From assembly GCA_029560585.1 (NCBI GenBank), contig JAKQKQ010000311.1:1-62765 (forward strand): DNA of 62,765 nt. Reading direction: 5' to 3'. This document shows, piece by piece, positions 27,106 to 35,322 of this stretch. The position numbers and the translations under genes are program-made. Each line of letters starts with the position of its first letter. Within the stretch, counting starts at the first letter, position 1. The DNA comes from Verrucomicrobiota bacterium. GTDB taxonomy: Bacteria; Verrucomicrobiota; Verrucomicrobiia; JADLBR01. The notes under the pieces were generated by a model. It worked only from the letters and a program-made list of their open reading frames with translations, was not told the DNA's origin and made no database searches.

Positions 27106-27705
27106 ATGTGGTATATATTTCGTGGTTTCTCTTTCCTGTCGATCCTTGCCCTTCTGGGCTGTGCCAGCGGGAGCATCAGCAAACACGACATCGGCCCTGC
27201 CAGTTCTGTTCCGGCCACAAAGCTCTCAAAACCCAGCGCCCTTTACGTTGGCCGTTTCGACACATCCAAGGGTACTTGGGCAACGCGTGATCCACAAAAG
27301 CGGGACGCTGAGGCCAAACAGGTTGAGGCCACGATCCGACAGGGCCTTCTGGAGCGCCTCCCGGCGATAGCCCCCACACATCTCTATGACGGATCCCAAA
27401 AGTCTGGCTGGCTAGTCACGGGCGAGACCGTTCATGTCGACCCCGGTAGTGCCGTCTTGCGCGCGCTGGTTGCTGCCGGCGCCGGCCAATCCAAAGTCCG
27501 CATGAACGTCCGGATACTCGATTTGTCCCGTTCCAAGACCCGCCCTATCGCCGCTTTCGAGGTCTACGCGGATTCTGGCATTGGCCTGCTTGAGTTCGGC
27601 GGCGTCCCGGTCATGGCTACCAGCGACACTCGACGCAACATCGCGCGCATTTGCCGGGAGATCCGCGACGAGATCCGCGACGAGATCAGGCGAATCGTAA
27701 GGTGA
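27106..27705 (+). CDS. DUF4410-type lipoprotein
   Basis: 199 residues from ATG 27106. Lipoprotein signal (MWYIFRGFSFLSILALLGC) with the lipobox Cys at about residue 19. The mature domain has ALYVGRFDTSKGTW, GWLVTGETVHVDPGSAVLRA, VAAGAGQSKVRMNVRILDLS and DTRRNIARICREI, the pattern of DUF4410 proteins, whose function is unknown. A longer paralogue lies at 46632. The open frame upstream to 26857 lacks export character and was not used. The C-terminus repeats the short unit EIRDEIRDEIRR, a probable terminal helix. Confidence 0.8.
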   Translation: MWYIFRGFSFLSILALLGCASGSISKHDIGPASSVPATKLSKPSALYVGRFDTSKGTWATRDPQKRDAEAKQVEATIRQGLLERLPAIAPTHLYDGSQKSGWLVTGETVHVDPGSAVLRALVAAGAGQSKVRMNVRILDLSRSKTRPIAAFEVYADSGIGLLEFGGVPVMATSDTRRNIARICREIRDEIRDEIRRIVR

Positions 27706-27904
27706 GACGTCTCGGATGTGCCTCGTGCACCGCGCCCGGGCGCACTATGGGGATGAGAATCGATCCCGGAGAGCGGGGGCCGGGTCCGGTTCGATGCTGC
27801 GCGGTAGGCGGGGTCGACTGAGGCATACCGCGGGCAATCCCCCGCGACGTCGGCCAAGGCACGCGGCGGCATGCGGGAACGCTCGGGATGGCGCGTGCCC
27901 AGCC

Positions 27905-28354
27905 TCAGGGTTTTCCCCCAAAGCTCACGTAGTCATCCAGGTCCAGCAGGTCAAACCACGTGGCGATATCCGTCCGTCCGGGTGCGACCTTGGAGTGCAG
28001 CTCGTTGAAGTACGCGCGCGAATCGGGGTCGGTCGGCGCCCGCCTTTCGGCCAGCTCGGACCAGGCGGCGATCGCCGAGTCATCGCGCTTGTGTTTCGCC
28101 TTGGCCCGGATCCACTCCAAGAGTTCGCTGTCGCTTTTCCCCTTGGCGATCTCTGCCTTCAATGCCTCCGGATCGATCCCGGCAAACTCAAGAAATCGCT
28201 GGTCCATCGGGCAGGCATAGTTGTATTCACCATTCTTCCCGGCCAGGGTCGCGCGACCCTTGTCGAGCATGCGCGGCAATGTGGCATAGCCGCCGAGGCG
28301 GACGCGCGGACTGCGGGGAGCCTGTTTTGTCAGATCGGGTGCTTGGATGCTCAT
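27905..28354 (-). CDS. DUF5069 domain-containing protein
   Basis: 149 residues, cytoplasmic, with the DUF5069 hallmark at the start (APDLTKQAPRSPRVRLGGY, LPRMLDKGRA) and YNYACPMDQRFLEFAGID. Function unknown; the family is common in Verrucomicrobia and relatives, which helps place the organism. It stands alone, with about 200 bp of featureless DNA on its 3' side (27706-27904) and the repeat cluster upstream. Confidence 0.88.
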   Translation of the reverse strand: MSIQAPDLTKQAPRSPRVRLGGYATLPRMLDKGRATLAGKNGEYNYACPMDQRFLEFAGIDPEALKAEIAKGKSDSELLEWIRAKAKHKRDDSAIAAWSELAERRAPTDPDSRAYFNELHSKVAPGRTDIATWFDLLDLDDYVSFGGKP

Positions 28355-28431
28355 GATTGAACCTAACAGATCGACGGCCTTCGTCCATCGGGATCACGGA
28401 CAGGGTTGTCGCCGCACGGAGCGAAGCCCTG

Positions 28432-28534
28432 ATTCGAAAATTCAGATGCCGAATCGTAGGAGCCTGCTTGCAGGCGATCCCTTACGCGAATCGCGCGCAA
28501 GCGCGCTCCTGCGTCCCATTTTCTTCCCCGGTGG
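28432..28534 (+). repeat. REPIN-like double-hairpin repeat, family A copy 3
   Basis: Same two hairpins as at 202-304 and 10741-10844, preceded by TTCGAAAATTCAGATGCCGA and followed by CCATTTTCTTCCCCGGTGG. Lies upstream of the DUF5069 gene, within a 690-bp gene-free stretch. Confidence 0.88.
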
Positions 28535-29048
28535 GGCCCGCCCCCAGAATGGAGCAGGAAACGAAGGTTCAGGGCCTTTTCACAGATGCGAAGTGTGTCT
28601 TCCGACCGAATGACCCGATTCCGCCGGGAGGGACGCCGGCCCCGGCGTCCGCGATTCACCCGCCGCGCGACACCTGGGCCAACCCGGCCCGCGAGGCGAG
28701 GCTGTCTCAAAACTCAAACGCCCAACACGGAACACCCAACAATCAATGCCCTTCTGATGATAGAGGGGACTTCCAATGGTGTGAGGCGCGCGACAATGCA
28801 CGGCATCTCACAGAGATGCCCTACAAAATTTGTAGGCCGCCTGTGCCAGGCGGCTCGGCTCAGACGTTTTGAGACACGCTCAGGCCGCGGGCCCTCCCCA
28901 GGATGCCCGCATGGCGTGCCCAAGACCGCGAAGGGCATCTCCGTCAGTTGCCCAAGTCGGCACGTCCCTCGAAGGGTCAAGGTTCATGAAACAGTCTTGT
29001 TTTGAGACAGCCTCAATCCGGCGTCCCTCCCATAGCCAACGCCGCGGC
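28535..29048. repeat. Repeat patchwork including family B copy 2
   Basis: Bases 28699-28838 are an inverted copy of the window's first 140 bases or so, with the hairpin GGCATCTC-ACA-GAGATGCC at 28803-28821. A further fragment (GTTTTGAGACACGCTCAGGC, from 28867) and a third (TTGTTTTGAGACAGCCTCAA, from 28998) repeat its outer end in the other orientation. No ORF is convincing. Together with the family A copy just before it, this gene-free block is a landing site for several repeat types. Confidence 0.75.
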
Positions 29049-30551
29049 CTATCCCTTCCTGCAGGGCACCGTGACCTGATTGAAATACGGGGGCGTGCTG
29101 GGGACGGTGTCGTTGGCGTCCACCTTGTACCCGCATCGCCGGATCAGTTCGGGCCCCGGGAGAAACTCGTCACCGGTCTGGGCGAGCCGCGCGCGCAGGC
29201 GCTCCTCGAGGTCCGCGCGGATTTTCGCGAATGCGGGATCGGCCACGAGGTTGCGTTGCTGGAAGGGATCTTCCGCGTTGTCGTACAGCAACCAGGGTCC
29301 CTCCAGATCGCGGACGTAGGTGTAGCGGACCGTGCGGACACCGCGATATTCCTTTCCACCCTTGGCGCGAGTCCATTCGCCGAAGGGCGACGGGCACATG
29401 ATCAGGGCCGCGCTGTCGGACCCCTCCTTCCGCCCCACGAGCAGCGGCGAAAAATCCTCGCCTTCCGCGGTCGATGGCACCGGCACCCCGCAGAGCGACA
29501 GCACCGTGGGCATGATGTCCGGCGTGTTGATCGGCGTTTGGATGTCACGCGGCGCGACGGCCATCGGCGCCGGGCAGCGCACGAGTAATGGCACGCGGAG
29601 GGACTCGTCCCAGGGCTTCTGTTTCTTCAGCAAGCCCTGGGAATGGAGCATGTCGCCGTGGTCGGAGGTGTAGATAAATATCGTGTTTTGGCCGAGCCCC
29701 GTGTCGCGGAGCGCGTCGAGCAGTCTCCCGACGCACTGGTCCAGCGCCTCGATGTGCGTGTAATAGCCCGCGTACGTCTTCTGCGCCTCCGCGCGCAACG
29801 CCTCGGGCACATTCGGACGCAGGGTCAGCGAACGCGCATCGTATCGCGCTAGGATCTCTGGCGGGCCCGTGCGGTACGGGTCGTGCGGCGGCCCCCAAGA
29901 GAGAAAGAGGGCAAACTTCTTCTTGTCGGCGGCCCGGGCCCTGAGAAAACCCACGGCCTCGTCGGTCTGCGCGTAGGCATCGTAACCGGGCCAGACTTTC
30001 TTCTGCTCCGGGTCGTCGCCGAAATACTCCGACTTATTGTACGCGTGCGTGCATTCCATCGCGCGCCAGAACTTGAAGCCCTTTCGCCGCTCCGGCGGCG
30101 TGAACTTCGTCCGTCCCCGCCCGTCGATGTGCCATTTTCCGACATAGCCGGTCTCGTAGCCCCCTTTGTCCAACGCCTGCGCGAATGACACCGCCCGATC
30201 ATTGAGACTCAGGTCGTTGATGAACAGGCCGTGTGTGAGGGGGTACTGGCCCGTGATGAGGGATGCGCGGTGCGGGGAGCACACCGGCATGCACGAGACC
30301 GCGTTGCGAAAATTCACGCTCTCGCGGGCAAGCCCATCGATCCGTGGCGTCGCAACCTCACGGTTGCCCTCGTAGCCGTGGTCGCACCAGCGCCACTGGT
30401 CCGAAAAGACATAGACGAGGTTCGGTTCCCCCATCCCCCCGCCGATTCCGGCACCCCGCGCCGATGTGCCAGCCGAGATTATCCCGGCACTCGCCGCGCC
30501 GAAGCCGGTCTTGAGGAAATCTCGTCTCGTCGTCCCATGCGCCGTCGCCAT
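29049..30551 (-). CDS. Tat-exported S1-family sulfatase
   Basis: 500 residues. Twin-arginine signal TTRRDFLKTGFGAA, then an alkaline-phosphatase-fold sulfatase: metal site near NLVYVFSDQWRW, the formylglycine site Cys91 in CSPHRASLITG, GYVGKWH, HDPYRTG and TSDHGDMLHSQG. It would hydrolyse sulfate esters on a glycan outside the cytoplasm after Cys91 is oxidised. The sulfatase at 59259 is a clear paralogue (both share PPERR-GF, a YN.S.Y block and GYDA.AQT). An in-frame ATG at 30563 is the alternative start. It ends the minus-strand polysaccharide group after a 320-bp spacer. Confidence 0.92.
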   Translation of the reverse strand: MATAHGTTRRDFLKTGFGAASAGIISAGTSARGAGIGGGMGEPNLVYVFSDQWRWCDHGYEGNREVATPRIDGLARESVNFRNAVSCMPVCSPHRASLITGQYPLTHGLFINDLSLNDRAVSFAQALDKGGYETGYVGKWHIDGRGRTKFTPPERRKGFKFWRAMECTHAYNKSEYFGDDPEQKKVWPGYDAYAQTDEAVGFLRARAADKKKFALFLSWGPPHDPYRTGPPEILARYDARSLTLRPNVPEALRAEAQKTYAGYYTHIEALDQCVGRLLDALRDTGLGQNTIFIYTSDHGDMLHSQGLLKKQKPWDESLRVPLLVRCPAPMAVAPRDIQTPINTPDIMPTVLSLCGVPVPSTAEGEDFSPLLVGRKEGSDSAALIMCPSPFGEWTRAKGGKEYRGVRTVRYTYVRDLEGPWLLYDNAEDPFQQRNLVADPAFAKIRADLEERLRARLAQTGDEFLPGPELIRRCGYKVDANDTVPSTPPYFNQVTVPCRKG

Positions 30552-30659
30552 GCCCCATTTCATCCCCCCGATACCATGCACCGCAAGCGGAAACGCAACC
30601 CACGCCGGCCGAGGGTGCATGACACCAGAATTACCCTACCCGCCTGCGAATCCCCAAGC

Positions 30660-30745
30660 ACCGTGGGGCAGACAATCCTGTCTGCCGCCACCATCCGCAC
30701 AGGACCGCCGCCGCAGGCAGGATTGCCTGCGCCACGGCAGGCGGG
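30660..30745. repeat. Double-palindrome repeat, family E
   Basis: Two palindromes, GGCAGACAATCCTGTCTGCC and CGCAGGCAGGATTGCCTGCG, are bracketed by GTGG and CCAC. It occupies the 320-bp gap between the sulfatase and PcRGLX-like genes. The ATCCT/AGGAT centres and outer GTGG/CCAC are also found inside the 116-bp elements at 37718 and 60870. The rest of the gap (30552-30659, 30746-30871) shows nothing clear. Confidence 0.65.
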
Positions 30746-30871
30746 CGCGTCGAAGGCCTGCGACACACGCAACTTTGGCGTCACGCACCCCCGGCCGGTT
30801 TCCGACATGAAGGCAAACGGCGGACCGCAAGGGTTTCCTTGCGGATCGGGGCCATCCGGTGCGCCCGCCGG

Positions 30872-33800
30872 CTACTTCTGGGCCCCGGTCGTCGCCTCGG
30901 TCCCTTTGACCGTCCCAGACCCCGTCGCCTGTTCGCGCAGGTCGGCCAGGAGTCCGACGAAATGCGGGGCGACTCGGATGAATTGGCTGTAGCTTTTGCC
31001 CATGCCGCTCATGGCCTCGATGGCGGAATCGGTGCCTTTCCTCAGGTGACTCGCGAGTCTCTCGTCGGGGTGGCCGTCTTGTTGCGTCAACCGAAAGGCA
31101 TAGCCGATGCCATCGAAGAGCAGGAAGTTCGACCACGGGCCTTTGGACGAGACGGGGCAACTCGTGTAGCGGAAGCCGCGCACATCCTCGCACCACATGT
31201 CATCGATGAGGAAGTTCGCCCCCATGATGATGCTCTTTGCGACGAGGGGGTCGCCGGTTTCGAGGTGGTACCACTTGAGGCCGGTGAGCAGGACACCCAC
31301 CATGAATCCGGCGTTTCCGTAATGGGCCGGCTCGCAGAGGCAATGGCCCGGCACCAGCATCCGGCGCCAACCACCTCCGCGCGTGTTGAACTTCGCCTTC
31401 GGGGTCTGTCGCTCAAGGACGCGCGCGACGATGATGCGCGCGGCGTTCAGGTAGAACGGGTCGCCCGTGGCCCGATATGCCGCCATCGTCAAGATCAAGT
31501 GCCAGCCGGAATCGCGACAGTTCGTGAAATCGTAGTTGATCATCCGGTAGGTGTCGTAGCGATCCGCGATCTTGAGACCCGTCTCGAACGACCGCCGATC
31601 GCCGGTCAAGAAGTAATGGTCCATGTGGCCCTCGCACCAGGTGTGGGAGACGGTGAAATGGCCTCCGGCCGTTCCCTGATTGGGCCCCGGCAATGGGCTC
31701 TTTGCCAAGTAATCGCCGACGTGCCCGATGCAGTGCGCGTAGGCGCAGCCAACGCGATCGGCGCTCGCGTGCGCATGCACGGTGTCGACATCGCGATTGT
31801 GGATCTCGGCCTCCTCGCCCGCCCGCAGGAAGCGGAGGTCTCCCGATCGGACGAACTGCAAGAAGAAGGCGTGCTGCGTGTCGTACTCGATATTGCCCCA
31901 GTTGATGAGGCGCTCGCCCCACCAGTCTCCGAAGTTGAACATGCCGAACTCGCGGCCCCGCTCGCGATTGGCGAGGTACTTATCCAGCGTCTCGCCCACC
32001 TTCTTGTCATAGTCCCGAACGACCGCGCGGACCGGATCGGCCACGGCGAATTCGCCAAACGCGCCCGAGGCGGCATACCACGACGGGGCCGCGACCGCGA
32101 ACAGCGGCCGGTCCAGCGGCGGGCTGCCGCCATCGAGGCCGAGCCACACCTCGTGGGTCTTCGTCATGCCCTGACGCATCCTGTAACCGCTGGCCTGTCC
32201 GCCCGTGGCGGCCGCATCGACCCAATAGAACAGCTTGTGCGCCTCGACCTTTCCCTTGGCCCAATCGTATTCGTCCGGCTTGAGCGACGGCATGAGCCAG
32301 ATGGTCGCGCCCGTGGGACCCAACTCGATGTCCTTCGGGTAGTTCTGCCAGAAATCGCGCAGAAAAACCGGCCCGACTGAATCGGCCATCCGTTTCCCGT
32401 CTCCACCCAACGATTCGAAGTGATCATCGGAGTGCTGGCGCACCGCACGCGACGCCCCCCGGAGCGATGGCATGCGCCACGCGAGGCTCCGGACCGTTGC
32501 AAATTCGTTGCTCGAGGCGGAGTGGCCGAACGTGAGCAACACACGCGCCCGCGGAAGACCGGGATACACGTGGGCGCTCGCCTCGTACGAGAACCCCGAA
32601 TCCCCGATGGCGGCTGCGGCGTGAAACGACTGGCGCAGGGCGCCGGTTTCTTCCGGCGACAGCCCATCGATGCTCACCGCGTGCGTGCGGCCGCCGGCAT
32701 CGACCAGCACCAATTCGCCGAGTTCCGGTGGCGCCATGGGTTTCGCTTTCGATGATGGCCCCGTGACCCCTGGGCCGAATTCCAGCGTGTATTCGGCGGT
32801 CGTGCCCGAGTGCCTAAAATCGAGCAGGAGCCACTTCACGCTCCCGTCGGGCCAGCGGCCCGTGACTTTCGCTTGAAGCGGCAATTCCTTGCCCCCCGGG
32901 CCGAGCAAACGGACGTGGCGGGCCGATCCCAGGGCACCGCGCGCGAACGGAACGCCGCTCGTCACGGGCCAGTCGCGCAAACGTTCCCCGGCCCCCGAGG
33001 GCGAGTCGACCCGAAGCCTGACTCGCCCGGCCGTCGGCGTCGGGCGTTCGGCGGGTTCTTCCCATGAACACTCGCGCCATCCAGTGGTGACCTCCTTCCC
33101 TTCGCGGGTCTCCGCGGAGATGCGGTAGCGCGTGCTCTCCCCCCGCTTGAGTCCTGCCAACAGGACTCGATGATTGTTCGCCGCGAGCGGCTCCTCGATC
33201 ACCTTGCCATCGCCGTATGCGACCGTGCAACGCGCCGCCCAGCTCGTTATCCATGTCAGCCGATTCTCGGTGGCCGCGATCTCCCGGAACTCGTAGAGCG
33301 GCGGGCGCGCGTCCGGTCTCTCCCGCAGCAGCACAAGGTCCTCGGTCCGATAATTGCCCTCTGTACCGAGCGCGCGAAGCCGGATCTTGTCACCGGGCTT
33401 CAATCCGACGGCGTCCGCGATGAAAAAGAGGTGCTGGTTGTTGTCGTCGAAGTTGGCGACCGCCACCGCGCGCCGCTCGTTGCCCACTTGGATGGCGACT
33501 ACTTCGTGGCCGACCTCATCGCGCAGGATGAAGCCGATGTGGAACTTGCCGTTCGCGTTTGGCGGAACCTCGGCAGTGATGGTCCCTGTGCCCGGCGAAC
33601 GCAGCACGTTATCGGCCCGGTATTCGCTGCGATCGAACCGGAACCCATCCAGCGCGCAGCCGCGGATCGGGATGGGGATGTTCCGCGGGTCCTCCATGAG
33701 GGCGTCGATCCGATCCAGTCCCCAGGTCTGCCCCACGCCCACGCTCTCGCTAATTTCGCTATCGAGCTTCATCTTGGGGCGTTCGCCGATCGGGGGCCCC

Positions 33801-34372
33801 TTGGCGTCAAAGTATCCGGTGCCCGTGACGCCGCGGTGCGGTTGCACTGTCTCCGAGAGCACGGATAGCCGGAAGGCCGATGCGCCGTCGCGCTGGGCAA
33901 GGTCCGCGTCGTAACTGATGAATGCCGCCTGGCCGCACACCGCCACGCGGGGTGGCGGCGCGACCCGGGTTTTGCCATCGGCCGAATAGGCCGTGATTCC
34001 CGGTCGGCCGTCGGAGCAGTGCAACATGAACTCGCAGCCATGGCCGGGTTGACGGCCGGTGGCCGCATTGTCATCAGCGTCGAGGTACAGGAGCAGGCTG
34101 GAGTTGGTCGGATACGGTGCCATGAATTCGACGCGCCAGATGAACCGGTTGCCGCCCGCATTGGCGAGCGACACCCGGCAGGGCGATCGCCCCAAATCAC
34201 CCGGCACCTTGCCGGACGGCCGCTCCCAGATCGTAACGAACGTCTCGGCCGAGCGCGGATCGCTGCCCAGCCCCGCCTCCACATCGTCGGGCATGCCGTC
34301 CCCGTCCGCATCATTCGCAAACGATGTTCCAGAGCAGATCGGCAGGAGGGCCAAGAGGAACCACGGTTTCAT
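30872..34372 (-). CDS. Large secreted PcRGLX/YetA-like protein (putative rhamnogalacturonan-type lyase)
   Basis: 1166 residues with a signal peptide (MKPWFLLALLPICSGTSFA). Directly after it, DADGDGMPDDVEAGLGSDP is a calcium-binding thrombospondin-type-3 repeat. The middle contains a block typical of the PcRGLX/YetA N-terminal barrel (DWPVTSGVPFARGAL, LPLQAKVTGRWPDGSVKWL), then a beta-sandwich and a long C-terminal alpha/alpha-toroid (HTWCEGHMDHYFLTGDRR, GDPFYLNAARII). Characterised relatives cleave rhamnogalacturonan backbones; the fused 480-residue N-terminal region is unusual and suggests a different or sulfated substrate. Probably co-transcribed with the FGE-like gene 69 bp upstream. Confidence 0.75.
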   Translation of the reverse strand: MKPWFLLALLPICSGTSFANDADGDGMPDDVEAGLGSDPRSAETFVTIWERPSGKVPGDLGRSPCRVSLANAGGNRFIWRVEFMAPYPTNSSLLLYLDADDNAATGRQPGHGCEFMLHCSDGRPGITAYSADGKTRVAPPPRVAVCGQAAFISYDADLAQRDGASAFRLSVLSETVQPHRGVTGTGYFDAKGPPIGERPKMKLDSEISESVGVGQTWGLDRIDALMEDPRNIPIPIRGCALDGFRFDRSEYRADNVLRSPGTGTITAEVPPNANGKFHIGFILRDEVGHEVVAIQVGNERRAVAVANFDDNNQHLFFIADAVGLKPGDKIRLRALGTEGNYRTEDLVLLRERPDARPPLYEFREIAATENRLTWITSWAARCTVAYGDGKVIEEPLAANNHRVLLAGLKRGESTRYRISAETREGKEVTTGWRECSWEEPAERPTPTAGRVRLRVDSPSGAGERLRDWPVTSGVPFARGALGSARHVRLLGPGGKELPLQAKVTGRWPDGSVKWLLLDFRHSGTTAEYTLEFGPGVTGPSSKAKPMAPPELGELVLVDAGGRTHAVSIDGLSPEETGALRQSFHAAAAIGDSGFSYEASAHVYPGLPRARVLLTFGHSASSNEFATVRSLAWRMPSLRGASRAVRQHSDDHFESLGGDGKRMADSVGPVFLRDFWQNYPKDIELGPTGATIWLMPSLKPDEYDWAKGKVEAHKLFYWVDAAATGGQASGYRMRQGMTKTHEVWLGLDGGSPPLDRPLFAVAAPSWYAASGAFGEFAVADPVRAVVRDYDKKVGETLDKYLANRERGREFGMFNFGDWWGERLINWGNIEYDTQHAFFLQFVRSGDLRFLRAGEEAEIHNRDVDTVHAHASADRVGCAYAHCIGHVGDYLAKSPLPGPNQGTAGGHFTVSHTWCEGHMDHYFLTGDRRSFETGLKIADRYDTYRMINYDFTNCRDSGWHLILTMAAYRATGDPFYLNAARIIVARVLERQTPKAKFNTRGGGWRRMLVPGHCLCEPAHYGNAGFMVGVLLTGLKWYHLETGDPLVAKSIIMGANFLIDDMWCEDVRGFRYTSCPVSSKGPWSNFLLFDGIGYAFRLTQQDGHPDERLASHLRKGTDSAIEAMSGMGKSYSQFIRVAPHFVGLLADLREQATGSGTVKGTEATTGAQK

Positions 34373-34441
34373 ACCAATCGCGATGCTGGCGCGACCCCCG
34401 CGCGCGCGGCGAGACGAAAACCATCTCGCGGGCCCTCCCGT

Positions 34442-35305
34442 TCAGTCGCCGCCCCGGCGGACGCACCGGAAACCGTAATCGGGATAGCCGAGGCAGGTGT
34501 CGAGGTTCATCGGTGAATCCTTCGATCGAAATGCCGACGTGCAGGCCTTGGGCTGCGAACGCCATCCCCCCCCGCGCAAGACGCGCAACTCGCCCGCCGC
34601 AGGGCCAGTTGGATCCTCGGCGGGACCGCTCTTGTAGTAGGCCGGACCATAGAAATCATTGCACCACTCCATCACGTTGCCGTGCATGTCGAACAGCCCC
34701 CACGCGTTGGCGAGCTTAGTCCCGACCGGATGGGGCGTGCCACCGGCATTGCTCTTGACCCAATCATAGGCGGGCAGTTTCTGGACCTCATCGCCGAAGG
34801 CATAGGTCGTCTGCGTTCCGGCGCGGCACGCGTACTCCCACTCGGCCTCGGTCGGGAGCCGATACCCATTCGCGGCGAAGTCACAGACCCAGGTCTTCGG
34901 GGTGTAGCACGGTTTCAGGCCCTCCTTCTGGGAGCGCGCGTTGCAATATCGGACCGCGTGCACCCAGCTGGTCTGTTCCACGGGGTTCTTATCACCCTGG
35001 ACCTTGGATGTGTTGATGCCGGTCAGGGCGAGAAACGACTCCTGGGTGACCTCATGCTTGTCCATGTAGAATTGGCTGATCTTGACCTTGCGGGCGGGCT
35101 TCGTGTCCTCCGCGCCGCGCGGGTCACCCATCGTGAATTCCCCGGCGGGGATGAGGACCATGGCGACGCCCGTGGCCGTCTTGATCTCTCTCGGCGGCGA
35201 TCCCGCTGCCGTTGGGCCGGTGTTCTGTGCCATCGCCAGGGGTGCCAGTGCAAGCCCCCATGTCCCCAGGAGCGTCGCCATCGAATATGTCTTGAGCGTC
35301 TTCAT
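34442..35305 (-). CDS. Secreted FGE/SUMF1-family protein lacking one active-site Cys
   Basis: 287 residues from MKTLKTYSMATLLG, with a signal peptide ending near LAMAQ. SUMF1 fold motifs: MVLIPAGEFTMGD, MDKHEVTQESFL, GYRLPTEAEWEYACRAG, GLFDMHGNVMEWCNDFYG, LRVLRGGGWRSQPKAC and YGFRCVRR. True formylglycine-generating enzymes use two Cys about five residues apart after RGGS; here the first is Ser and only the second (KAC) remains. It is therefore probably not a sulfatase-maturing enzyme but a related extracytoplasmic protein. Its start lies 18 bp downstream of the previous gene's stop. A longer start at 35332 overlaps that gene and lacks a clean signal. Confidence 0.82.
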   Translation of the reverse strand: MKTLKTYSMATLLGTWGLALAPLAMAQNTGPTAAGSPPREIKTATGVAMVLIPAGEFTMGDPRGAEDTKPARKVKISQFYMDKHEVTQESFLALTGINTSKVQGDKNPVEQTSWVHAVRYCNARSQKEGLKPCYTPKTWVCDFAANGYRLPTEAEWEYACRAGTQTTYAFGDEVQKLPAYDWVKSNAGGTPHPVGTKLANAWGLFDMHGNVMEWCNDFYGPAYYKSGPAEDPTGPAAGELRVLRGGGWRSQPKACTSAFRSKDSPMNLDTCLGYPDYGFRCVRRGGD

Positions 35306-35322
35306 AATTCCGTGGACCCCTC

